DNA from: Porphyromonadaceae bacterium UBA7180
GTDB taxonomy: Bacteria > Bacteroidota > Bacteroidia > Bacteroidales > Muribaculaceae
NCBI GenBank assembly: GCA_002491165.1
Contig: DKVK01000041.1
Location: forward strand, 59,059 to 83,330
Direction of reading: 5' to 3'
Length of the DNA stretch: 24,272 nucleotides
The notes below the pieces were generated by a model that made no database searches, had not been told where the DNA came from, and saw nothing but the letters and a program-made list of their open reading frames with translations. Positions within the stretch are counted from its first letter, which is position 1, and each line of letters starts with the position of its first letter. The position numbers were made by a program, and so were the translations under genes. Shown one piece after another: positions 7,225 to 15,118 of this stretch.

Positions 7225-8832
7225 ATGAACAAGAAAATATTGCTGCCGATAGCCGGCATCGCCCTGTTGGGCGCCGCTGTCGGCGCACAGTACAGCGCTC
7301 CGCGCCAGAAATTCATGATGGTGGAGAACGCCATATCCCGCTTTTATGTGGACACCGTGAACGAAGACAAACTCGTGGAAGACGCCATACGCGGAATGCT
7401 CGAAGGGCTCGACCCGCACTCCTCCTACTCCGATCCGGAGGAAACCAAGGAGATGAACGAGCCGCTGGCGGGAAACTTCTCCGGCATAGGCATCTCGTAT
7501 AACATGGCCAGCGACACGCTGTGGGTTATCTCCACGGTTTCGGGCGGTCCCTCCGAGAAGGTGGGCATCATGCCGGGCGACCGTATCATCGCCGTCAACG
7601 ACACCGTGATTGCCGGTGTGAAGATGAAGACGCGCGACCTTCAGAAACGTCTCCGCGGCCCTAAAGGCACCGACGTCGACGTCAAGGTCCTGCGCTCGGT
7701 AAACAACCGCCCGGACACCATCAACTTCACCATCACCCGCGCCGACATCCCCATCTATAGCGTGGACGCCGCATATATGGTGGATCCCGCCACGGGATAC
7801 ATCCGCATCAACCGCTTCGCCGCCGATACCTCAAAAGAGGTGCGCGAAGCACTCGCCAAGCTGCAGAAGCAGGGTATGAAGAACCTTATCCTTGACCTTA
7901 CGGACAACGGCGGCGGATACCTCAACGCTGCCGTGGAACTGGTGTCGGAGTTCCTCCCCGACGAGTCGTCGGTAGTCTTCACCGAAGGCACCAACTCGCC
8001 GCGCCAGGATCTGCGCACACATCCCCGCAAGGGAATGCCGATGTTCGGAGACGGCCGCATTGCGGTGATGGTGAACCAGTTCTCCGCCTCCGCTTCGGAA
8101 ATAACCTCGGGCGCACTCCAGGACTGGGACCGCGCTATCATTGTAGGGCGCCGCACTTTCGGCAAGGGCCTCGTGCAGCGCCCCATACCGCTGCCGGACG
8201 GCTCCATGGTGCGACTCACAATAGCACACTACTACACCCCGACCGGCCGCGACATCCAGAAACCATACACCAAGGGTGACAAGGAGAAATACGGCAAGGA
8301 CCTGGTAGACCGCCTCAACAGCGGCGAGCTGATGCATGCCGACTCCATACATTACGCCGACTCGCTGCGCGTATATACCCTCAACAAAGGGCGCACAATA
8401 TACGGCGGAGGAGGCATCTCGCCCGACAAATTCGTGCCGCTCGACACCACCGCCAACACCAAATATTACCGCAACGTGATGGCAAAGGGTCTCTTCAACC
8501 GCTTCGTGATGAACTACATAGACAAGAACCGCAAGCAACTCCTCAAGAAGTACAAGAACGACGACGCCTTCGTGAAGGACTTCGAGATAACCCCCGAGAT
8601 GCTGGCCGACCTCAAAGCCATGGCCGACAAGGAGGGGATAGAATACAACGCGGAAGAGGCCGAGAAGTCGCTGCCGTTGGCACGTATGCAACTCAAGGCC
8701 CTCATTGGTCGTGACCTCTTCGACCAGGCAACCTATTTCAAGGTCTACAATACGTGGGATCCCATCTTCCGGGAAGCACTGCGCGTGATTAACAGCGACG
8801 AATACGACCGCCTCCTCGAACCCCTTAAATAA
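7225..8832 (+). CDS. S41 family C-terminal processing peptidase (PDZ domain)
   Basis: Serine protease of the CtpA/Prc type, exported and probably periplasmic or membrane-anchored by an uncleaved N-terminal helix (residues about 4-21). It has 535 residues from the ATG at 7225; a TTG 15 nt earlier would add only MKPIA and is less likely. Order: N-terminal helical cap, PDZ domain about 80-172 (GIGISYNM, then GGPSEKVGIMPGDRIIAVND), then the catalytic core with DLTDNGGGYLNAAVEL near 224-239. The catalytic pattern FSASASEITSGALQD places the nucleophile at Ser289 and FGKG places the general-base lysine at Lys314, a spacing of 25 as in E. coli Prc. Residues about 390-535 form an extra C-terminal domain. 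It follows coaD by 123 nt and is followed by a hairpin at 8856-8889. Substrates are unknown. Confidence 0.92.
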   Translation: MNKKILLPIAGIALLGAAVGAQYSAPRQKFMMVENAISRFYVDTVNEDKLVEDAIRGMLEGLDPHSSYSDPEETKEMNEPLAGNFSGIGISYNMASDTLWVISTVSGGPSEKVGIMPGDRIIAVNDTVIAGVKMKTRDLQKRLRGPKGTDVDVKVLRSVNNRPDTINFTITRADIPIYSVDAAYMVDPATGYIRINRFAADTSKEVREALAKLQKQGMKNLILDLTDNGGGYLNAAVELVSEFLPDESSVVFTEGTNSPRQDLRTHPRKGMPMFGDGRIAVMVNQFSASASEITSGALQDWDRAIIVGRRTFGKGLVQRPIPLPDGSMVRLTIAHYYTPTGRDIQKPYTKGDKEKYGKDLVDRLNSGELMHADSIHYADSLRVYTLNKGRTIYGGGGISPDKFVPLDTTANTKYYRNVMAKGLFNRFVMNYIDKNRKQLLKKYKNDDAFVKDFEITPEMLADLKAMADKEGIEYNAEEAEKSLPLARMQLKALIGRDLFDQATYFKVYNTWDPIFREALRVINSDEYDRLLEPLK

Positions 8833-8855
8833 TACCCGCACTCCGTATATAACCG

Positions 8856-8889
8856 AGGCCTGAAGCTAACATTCCTTACCTTCAGGCCT
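8856..8889 (+). terminator. Hairpin after the S41 peptidase gene (probable terminator or attenuator)
   Basis: A perfect 10-bp stem, aggcctgaag at 8856-8865 pairing with cttcaggcct at 8880-8889, has a 14-nt loop and is followed by tttgc. It lies 23 nt after the peptidase stop and 20 nt before the ATG of the next gene. The T-tract is short, so read-through into the DUF3078 gene is likely. Confidence 0.6.
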
Positions 8890-8909
8890 TTGCATTGAAC
8901 TTTCCGCTG

Positions 8910-10376
8910 ATGAAACAGATTCTGAGTCTGCTGATATTGCTTTTGACAGTGAGCGTGTCCGGCGAAGCGCGCACACGCAGTTACACCCCGCGCAAGCGCT
9001 ACTCGCAACGTGCGCGTTCGGTGCTCCGTAGCCCGATGAGCGAATACCATGACGCACAACTGAAACTGCACATCGACTCCCTGACGCCCCGCATCCGCGA
9101 GCCGCAAGAAATCATAGCCGCACTCGACACTATGGACGTCCCTTCGCCGGTACCCTGGAACCCCTTCCTGGCACCGCTGACCTTTTCCGGATATGTGCCT
9201 CCCTACACCTTGCGGGCTCCGGAGCCCTACGTATATTCCGCGCCCGTCGACTCCGCCGTCTCCCTGCCGATAGTGGAGATAGTGGAGGAGGCGCCCGACG
9301 CATTACAACTGCAAGAGCCTGAGGAAACACCCTACACCTACGTTTCGGCCGCGCGCCGCGCCGACTATCTGCACCGCATACGCTGGGCACGACAGCAATA
9401 CATGCTCTCGCATCCGGAAAAGATTGAGTTCGCTTTGTGGCTGCTCCCGCCGCCACCGCAGATGCCTGAGGAGGATTACAGCTTCGAGGGTTATATGAAG
9501 CGGTTGAAAATCCCCGCCTTCAAAACTAAGGAAGTGGTGTTCAGGCCCAACTACGACATACGCCGCTACTATTGGCTGCACACCTTCAACGGCGGAGTGC
9601 AGTTCTCGCAGGCTTACCTCTCGCCCAACTGGTATCAGGGCGGCAACGACTATCTGGCGCTTCTTGTCAATTTCTACTGGAACGTGAAGCTCAACCAGAG
9701 CTACAACCCCAAGCTGCTTTTCGAGAATACCATCAGTTACAAACTCGGTCTTAACTCGCGCTCGGACGACCAGTACCACAAATATTCCGTATCGGAAGAC
9801 CTCTTCCAGTGGAACATGAACTTCGGCTACAAGGCCCACCACAACTGGTACTATTCGCTGACCACGCAGTTCAAGACGCAGCTCATAAACAACTATCCGC
9901 AGAACTCGCAGACACGCACCGCCGCCTTCCTGTCGCCTGCCGAGCTTAACGTCGGCTTCGGTATGACATACACGGCCACCAACAAGAGCAAGTCGCTGAA
10001 ATTCAAGTCGGCGCTCTCGCCGGTGTCGTACAACCTCAAAATGTGCCTCGACCATGAGGTGGACCCCACGCAGTTCGGCATCAAGGAGGGGCGTCGCCTC
10101 AACAACGAGATAGGTTCCAGCGCAGAGCTGACGCTAGAATGGGCCCTCACCGGCAACATACAGTACCGCTCGCGGATGTTCATCTTCAGCGATTACAAGA
10201 ACTACACTCACGACTGGGAGAATACGCTCCAGTTCTCCATCAACCGCTTCCTGTCGACTCAAATATACGCGCATTTGCGCTACGACACGGCCTCGACGGC
10301 CTCAAGCGGCTGGCGCCACTGGATGCTGAAGGAAATCCTGAGCTTCGGCTTCGCCTACGCCTTCTCCACGAAGTAA
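8910..10376 (+). CDS. DUF3078 domain-containing exported protein
   Basis: The product has 488 residues. It begins MKQILSLLILLLTVSVSG, a signal peptide, so the ATG at 8910 is preferred over the TTG at 8895. Residues about 20-190 are proline-rich with no motif I recognise. The C-terminal part, from about residue 225, matches DUF3078: FNGGVQFSQAYLSPNWYQGG, then LFENTISYKLGLNS. Many alternating aromatic and polar strands follow (for example YYSLTTQFKTQLINNY), and the chain ends in FAYAFSTK. This pattern and the terminal aromatic strand suggest an outer-membrane beta-barrel or surface protein; that is inference, and no function is established for the family. It is probably transcribed by read-through from the peptidase gene, since no promoter match is visible directly upstream. 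Confidence 0.85.
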   Translation: MKQILSLLILLLTVSVSGEARTRSYTPRKRYSQRARSVLRSPMSEYHDAQLKLHIDSLTPRIREPQEIIAALDTMDVPSPVPWNPFLAPLTFSGYVPPYTLRAPEPYVYSAPVDSAVSLPIVEIVEEAPDALQLQEPEETPYTYVSAARRADYLHRIRWARQQYMLSHPEKIEFALWLLPPPPQMPEEDYSFEGYMKRLKIPAFKTKEVVFRPNYDIRRYYWLHTFNGGVQFSQAYLSPNWYQGGNDYLALLVNFYWNVKLNQSYNPKLLFENTISYKLGLNSRSDDQYHKYSVSEDLFQWNMNFGYKAHHNWYYSLTTQFKTQLINNYPQNSQTRTAAFLSPAELNVGFGMTYTATNKSKSLKFKSALSPVSYNLKMCLDHEVDPTQFGIKEGRRLNNEIGSSAELTLEWALTGNIQYRSRMFIFSDYKNYTHDWENTLQFSINRFLSTQIYAHLRYDTASTASSGWRHWMLKEILSFGFAYAFSTK

Positions 10377-10430
10377 CCGGCGACAATCCGGCGACGTCGC
10401 TTCGCCTTTCACCGGCGCCCCTAACAAGCT

Positions 10431-10473
10431 AAATCCCGATTAATCTTGAGGATTCTCGATTAATCGGGATTTT
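10431..10473 (+). terminator. Strong intrinsic terminator after the DUF3078 gene
   Basis: A perfect 15-bp stem, left arm 10431-10445 (aaatcccgattaatc) and right arm 10458-10472, has a 12-nt loop and is followed by ttatagttt on the plus strand. It closes the parE-coaD-S41-DUF3078 block. The left flank carries an A-run, so it could also stop minus-strand transcripts coming from the decayed island. Confidence 0.85.
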
Positions 10474-10492
10474 ATAGTTTAATTCTTGGAGT

Positions 10493-11064
10493 TCAATGAA
10501 AAGTTTTCTTTTTCCGCCGTGGCTGTTTGGTGGCGTTCATTTGACGCTCCAAAGCAACAATCTGACGGAGTTGTTTTTCGCATTCTTTATCGGCTCTAAT
10601 CTGTTCAGTAAGCGAGTTTTCTTACGCAACTGAAAACTGGCCAATACAAGAAACAAGGGATTGCCAAACGGCATCAAGAGTCAGAGCGTTCAGAGGACGG
10701 TGGCAGAATCAATCGGTTGCCACGGAGCGGTGAAAAGCTTGGGGTGATAAACAGCAAGCATAGCCTCGTTCTCGTAGCGAAGAATGTAAATTACGCGCTG
10801 CGGAATACCTTGGCGAGAAGGACGATATTTTTAGGGTCGAAGTCGCGGCTTTTGAGCGAGACTTCAATAACAAATATCTCCTTAACCTCAGCACCCTCGG
10901 CGATGGAGGGGGAGTGTGCGCGGTGTAATCCAGCTAACGAAGTCAAGAGGCGACACATCGCTATCGAAACTTTCACGTTGCGATGGTTCCCCGTCGCCCC
11001 CCTTATAAAGCTGCGCCTTTGGCAGCGGCCTCTTGACTTCTGTGGATTGCGGTAGACCTAACAT
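10493..11064 (-). pseudogene. DUF4391 protein gene, broken by three frameshifts and an in-frame stop
   Basis: Reading the minus strand across frames rebuilds a nearly complete DUF4391 protein of about 190 residues. It starts at the ATG 11062-11064 (MLGLPQSTEVKRPLPKAQLY) and reaches ITPRTLP. It resumes in a second frame as SIAEGAEVKEIFVIEVSLKS to NIVLLAK, in a third as IPQRVIYILRYENEAMLAVY to PIDSATVL, and in a fourth stretch as LTLDAVWQSLVSCIGQFSVA. An in-frame TAA interrupts this last stretch, which continues as ENSLTEQIRADKECEKQLRQ and ends at a TGA at 10493-10495. The lesions are an extra C in a five-C run (plus-strand G-run 10908-10912), a lost base near 10808, and a lost base near 10695. 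The start lies 1 nt past the DUF1016 stop, so the two were one operon. DUF4391 has no established activity that I can name. The gene is clearly dead. Confidence 0.85.
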
Positions 11065-11065
11065 A

Positions 11066-12114
11066 TCACTTGTCCTTATGGTGTTCGAGAAAGAATTGTT
11101 TCTGGCGTTCAATCTCACGGCGTAGTTCTTCCTCAGTTGGCATATATGTCATATATTTTGCAGCAAATAGCTGTTGACTATCGTTAAGCACAGAGTATTT
11201 GGCTACAGTAGAGTCTGTAACGGTGCAAAGCAAGACTCCAATAGTCGGATTGTCGTCAGTCCCTTTCATTAAGTCATCATACATCCTGACATACATATCA
11301 AGCTGCCCTATATCGCTGTGCTCCATTTTATGTGTTTTCAACTCAAAAATCACAAACCGCTTCATGCGAAAATTATAGAACACAAGGTCAATATAGAAAT
11401 CGTCAAGGTCTGTGGCTATATGCTGTTGCCGCTCTACAAAGGCAAAACCACGACCAAGTTCAAGAATGAACTGCTCAAGATTATCAATAAGGGCTTGCTC
11501 CAGTTCTGATTCGGTATAACGGCTATCGCGTTTAAAACCCATAAATTCGGCCACCGTAGGATTTTTTATGTACTCCAGCGGATCCTTATCGTTGAATGGC
11601 GCAATCGCCTCAGGTAATATTATGCCGTTTTTTCTATTTGTTCGGCAAGCCTTCTTTCATAATATTGGGAACATATATTGCGGTCGAGGGTAGTGGTACT
11701 CCACATATCTTTGGAAGCATGGGCAAGATACCATTGGCGAGCCACCGGGTTTGAGACTGATAAAAGTCTACGGATATGTGTCCAAGTAAGATTTTGCACG
11801 AATTCGTGCAAAATCTCAATGTCAGTAAAAGAGAGATAAAACTGTCGGTAATATGCCAAATTCCTTTTCCCGTAACCTGAGCCGTATTCTTTCTTAAGAT
11901 TGTCGGCAAGGGCGGCAATGAGATTTTTGCCATATTCGGCCCGGCTATTGCCGTTTTGTTCTTCCTCTACAATACGCCGTCCGATATTCCAATAAGTTGC
12001 GAGTACTATATTCCCAGCTACAGAATATGCTTGGCGACGCCCCTTCTCAATGATGGAACGGACATCATTTACAAAAGCTTCCGGCAAGTTATGATTTAAT
12101 TTTATAGATTTCAT
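11066..12114 (-). pseudogene. DUF1016 / YhcG-type PDDEXK nuclease gene, split by one frameshift
   Basis: Two adjacent frames make one DUF1016 protein of about 349 residues, the usual length. The N-terminal frame shows SVAGNIVLATYWNIGRRIVE, YGSGYGKRNLAYYRQFYLSF, LTWTHIRRLLSVSNPVARQW and the family's DRNICSQYYERRL, then ends prematurely at EQIEKTA. The C-terminal frame resumes as NGIILPEAIAPFNDKDPLEY and carries the YhcG nuclease core: ELGRGFAFVERQQHI, then DDFYIDLVFYNFRMKRFVIF, then ELKTH (the D-ExK type catalytic signature). The break is at a minus-strand run of six A (plus T-run about 11629-11634); a seventh A would restore the frame. ATG 12114 is preferred because the remnant upstream ends 2 nt before it; an in-frame ATG at 12138 would overlap that remnant. 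The region is visibly AT-richer than its flanks, consistent with transfer. A sequencing error at the A-run is the alternative explanation. Confidence 0.85.
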
Positions 12115-12116
12115 AA

Positions 12117-12260
12117 TCAGGGTACTATTAGAAAACATATTAATTCGAAATCATCAAGCCCCTTTACTTCGTTGCCAAAAAGAGAGCCGATATCTCCGTC
12201 GAGAAACGAGAAAAGGTCGGTGGTCTTGAGAGTGTCGTTCAGCAGCGATAACCTGGTTAG
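12117..12260 (-). pseudogene. Possible 3' tail of an unidentified gene upstream of the DUF1016 gene
   Basis: A 47-codon minus-strand open frame contains LKTTDLFSFLDGDIGSLFGN and then EVKGLDDFELI, and stops with TGA at 12117-12119. It has no start codon of its own and begins just after a stop at 12261-12263. Two points suggest real coding ancestry: the peptide is protein-like in composition, and its stop lies 2 nt before the DUF1016 ATG, the same tight packing seen between DUF1016 and DUF4391. I do not recognise the family. Chance open frame is the alternative. Confidence 0.35.
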
Positions 12261-12269
12261 CTAACTATT

Positions 12270-12313
12270 CTTGGCCTTGCGGCGGCATTCGCGTTTGCCG
12301 TCGCAAGGCCAAG
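12270..12313 (-). terminator. Long hairpin 3' of valS
   Basis: The left arm 12270-12287 pairs with the right arm 12296-12313 over 18 bp, with a single G-U wobble and an 8-nt loop (ttcgcgtt). It lies 26 nt past the valS stop. No T-run follows on the minus strand, so it may act as a 3'-end stabiliser or a U-tract-poor terminator. It also marks the border between the core genome and the decayed island. Confidence 0.6.
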
Positions 12314-12339
12314 AGATATGGGGAGTACGGAAGCGGAGT

Positions 12340-14979
12340 TTATCCTTTCAGGGCGGCGATGGCGGCGCGGATGGCCGCTATCTTTTCGTTGGCGTCGCTC
12401 TGTTTCTTGCGCTCCAGGGCTACTACCTTCTCGGGGGCGTTGGCCACGAAGCGCTCGTTGGAGAGCTTCTTCTCCACGGTGGCGAGGAAGCCGAGCTGAT
12501 ACTTGAGGTCGGCTTCGAGCTTGGCCAGCTCCTCCTCCACGTTGATGTTGCTCTCCAGGGGAACGATGTATTCGTTGGCGCCCACGAGGAACGACATTGC
12601 CGTGGCGGGTTTCTCTTCGGCGGCTTCGATGCTTTCGAGTCCGGCCATCTTGATGATGATGCTGTCGAGCGAGGTGTCAGGCGTTCCCTTTACCAACAGT
12701 TTCAGCGGGTTGCGGGCCGGAATCTGCTTTTTGAGACGAATGGCGCGCACGCCGGCGACAACCTCTTTCAGTGTCTCGAAACGTGCCAGCAGGTCGCGGT
12801 CGGCGTCTGTGGGCGGTTCGGCCACGGGGAGCTGTGCCACCATGATGCTTTCGCCCTCCTTGCGCCCGGCAAGGTGCTGCCATAGCTCTTCGGTGATGAA
12901 GGGCATGAAGGGGTGGAGCAGGCGCAGCAGGGTGTCGAAGTATCCGAGCACGGCATGGAGCGTCTTGGCGTCTATGGGCTGTTGGTAAGCCGGTTTCACC
13001 ACTTCGAGGAGCCATCCGGAGAACTCGTCGCGGAAGAGCTTGAATACGGTCATCAGCGCTTCGGAGATGCGGAATTTCTTCATCAGGTCGTCCACTTCGA
13101 GCAGTGCTTGGCGCAGCTGCACGTCTAACCATTCGAGGCCGAGGCGTGCGGTTTCGGGCTGCGGCAACGTGTCGTCCGCGTTCCATCCCTTGACGAGGCG
13201 GAAGGCGTTCCATATCTTGTTGCAGAAGTTGCGGCCCTGTTCGCAGAGCGAGTCGTCATACATGATGTCGTTGCCGGCCGGGGCGGCGAGCATCAGGCCC
13301 ATGCGCACGCCGTCGGCGCCGTAGTGGGCGATGAGGTCGAGCGGGTCGGGCGAGTTGCCGAGCGACTTGGACATCTTGCGGCCCAGGCTGTCGCGCACTA
13401 TACCGGTGAAGTAGACGTTCGAGAAGGGTTTTCGGTCCATGAACTCGTAGCCGGCTATTATCATGCGCGCTACCCAGAAGAAGATGATGTCAGGTGCGGT
13501 GACGAGGTCGGAAGTGGGGTAGTAGTATTTGATTTCGGGATTTTCCGGTTCCAGGATTCCGTTGAAGAGGGAGATGGGCCACAGCCAGGAGGAGAACCAT
13601 GTGTCGAGGCAGTCGGGGTCCTGGCGCAGGTCGGCGAGCGTGAGCTCGGGGTTGCCTGTCTTTTTGATGGCTTTCAGGAGGGCTTCCTCCTCGTTTTCGG
13701 CCACCACGAAGCCACCCTGTGGCAGGTGCCATGCCGGGATGCGGTGTCCCCACCACAGCTGGCGCGAGATGCACCAGTCGCGGATGGTGGTCATCCAGTG
13801 GCGGTAGGTATTGCGGAATTTCTGCGGCACGAATTTGATGTCGCCCTCTTCCACGGCGGCGATGGCCGGCTTCACCAGCTCCTCCATCTTCACGAACCAT
13901 TGCATGGAGAGCTTCGGCTCGATAACGGCGTTGGTGCGCTCGGAGTGGCCCACCTTGTTGTCGTAGTCCTCCACTTTCTCCACGAGGTCGGCCCCGGCGA
14001 GGTCTTTCATAATCTGTTCGCGCACGTCGAAGCGGTCCATACCGGTGTAGAAGCCGGCGGCTTCCGAGATGGTGCCGTTGTCGTTGAAGATGTCGATGCT
14101 GGGGAGGTTGTATTTCTCGCCGAGCATATAGTCGTTAACATCGTGGGCCGGGGTGACTTTCAGGCAACCGGTGCCGAAGTCCATCTCCACATATTCGTCC
14201 ATGATGATGGGTACGGAGCGGCCGACCATAGGCACGATGACGCGTTTACCTTTCAGCCAGGTGTAGCGCTCGTCGTTGGGGTTTACGCACACGGCCGTGT
14301 CGCCCAGAATTGTTTCGGGACGCGTCGTAGCCACCACGATATAGCGCCCTTCCGGGTCGTCCTCCACGCGGTAGCGCAAGTAGAAGAGCTTGGATTTCTC
14401 CTCCTTGTATATAACCTCCTCGTCGCTGAGAGCCGTGAGTGCCTTGGGGTCCCAGTTCACCATGCGCACTCCGCGGTAGATGTACCCCTTTTCGTAAAGG
14501 CGGTTGAAGACGCGGATTACGGAGCGGGAGCGCGTTTCGTCCATGGTGAAGGCGGTGCGTTCCCAGTCGCAGGAAGCACCGAGTTTCTTGAGCTGTTCGA
14601 GGATGATGCCGCCGTATTTGTGGGTCCAGTCCCAGGCGTGCTCCAGGAACTCTTCGCGCGAGAGGTCGGTTTTCTTGATTCCGTCGGCGGCGAGTTTGGC
14701 CACCACTTTGGCTTCCGTAGAGATGGCGGCATGGTCGGTGCCGGGCACCCACAGGGCGTTTTTGCCCGTCATGCGGGCACGGCGGATGAGGATGTCCTGG
14801 ATGGTGTTGTTGAGCATGTGGCCCATGTGCAGCACGCCGGTGACGTTGGGCGGCGGGATTACTATGCAGTAGGGTTCACGGTCATCGGGTTCGCTGTGGA
14901 AGAGGCGGTGCTCCATCCAGTAGGCATACCATTTGTCCTCGACTTCCGAGGGATTATATTTTGAAGCAAGTTCGCTCAT
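12340..14979 (-). CDS. valS: Valine--tRNA ligase
   Basis: Class I aminoacyl-tRNA synthetase charging tRNA-Val with valine. The product has 879 residues, normal for the family. Seen: the HIGH-type motif HMGH at 51-54 in PPPNVTGVLHMGHMLN, an editing (CP1) domain with VATTRPETILGDTAV at about 216-230, DWCISRQLWWGHRIPAWH at 401-418, the class I KMSKS motif at 535-539 (GRKMSKSLGNSPDP), an anticodon-binding domain at about 640-760, and a C-terminal coiled-coil arm rich in Lys/Glu/Ala at about 815-879 that contacts tRNA in this family. Start at the ATG at 14977-14979, preceded by a consensus promoter. A hairpin follows the stop. All catalytic motifs are intact, which contrasts with the heavy indel load of the neighbouring island. 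Confidence 0.98.
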   Translation of the reverse strand: MSELASKYNPSEVEDKWYAYWMEHRLFHSEPDDREPYCIVIPPPNVTGVLHMGHMLNNTIQDILIRRARMTGKNALWVPGTDHAAISTEAKVVAKLAADGIKKTDLSREEFLEHAWDWTHKYGGIILEQLKKLGASCDWERTAFTMDETRSRSVIRVFNRLYEKGYIYRGVRMVNWDPKALTALSDEEVIYKEEKSKLFYLRYRVEDDPEGRYIVVATTRPETILGDTAVCVNPNDERYTWLKGKRVIVPMVGRSVPIIMDEYVEMDFGTGCLKVTPAHDVNDYMLGEKYNLPSIDIFNDNGTISEAAGFYTGMDRFDVREQIMKDLAGADLVEKVEDYDNKVGHSERTNAVIEPKLSMQWFVKMEELVKPAIAAVEEGDIKFVPQKFRNTYRHWMTTIRDWCISRQLWWGHRIPAWHLPQGGFVVAENEEEALLKAIKKTGNPELTLADLRQDPDCLDTWFSSWLWPISLFNGILEPENPEIKYYYPTSDLVTAPDIIFFWVARMIIAGYEFMDRKPFSNVYFTGIVRDSLGRKMSKSLGNSPDPLDLIAHYGADGVRMGLMLAAPAGNDIMYDDSLCEQGRNFCNKIWNAFRLVKGWNADDTLPQPETARLGLEWLDVQLRQALLEVDDLMKKFRISEALMTVFKLFRDEFSGWLLEVVKPAYQQPIDAKTLHAVLGYFDTLLRLLHPFMPFITEELWQHLAGRKEGESIMVAQLPVAEPPTDADRDLLARFETLKEVVAGVRAIRLKKQIPARNPLKLLVKGTPDTSLDSIIIKMAGLESIEAAEEKPATAMSFLVGANEYIVPLESNINVEEELAKLEADLKYQLGFLATVEKKLSNERFVANAPEKVVALERKKQSDANEKIAAIRAAIAALKG

Positions 14980-15030
14980 TTTTAATAACGGTTTAAACTA
15001 CTTTGACAAGAGTGGAGGGGAAAGGAATTA

Positions 15031-15062
15031 CAAAGTTACAATATTTCCGGGGGATATGCAAA
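15031..15062 (-). promoter_or_regulatory. valS promoter (Bacteroidota type)
   Basis: On the minus strand an exact -33 TTTG (15059-15062), a 20-nt spacer and an exact -7 TAACTTTG (15031-15038) precede valS. The start site would be near 15024, a leader of about 45 nt. No separate terminator is visible between the TonB-like pair and this promoter, so read-through into valS is also possible. Confidence 0.8.
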
Positions 15063-15118
15063 CGCCATGTGCCGGTGTGTGGCAATGAATGGTACGTAGT
15101 GCTCCGCGCCGGGACGTG

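Noticed and set aside
10939..11040. 12-bp perfect inverted repeat, gaagtcaagagg at 10939-10950 and cctcttgacttc at 11029-11040
   Set aside because: Both arms lie inside the reconstructed DUF4391 reading frame (STEVKRP and PLDFVS codons), with 78 nt between. No duplication or element boundary is associated, so chance or coding constraint is enough.
13324..14964. 546-codon plus-strand open frame opposite valS
   Set aside because: It is wholly antisense to an intact, motif-complete valS. Its His/Val/Gly-rich composition is what the complement of GC-rich coding yields, and it shows no family motif.
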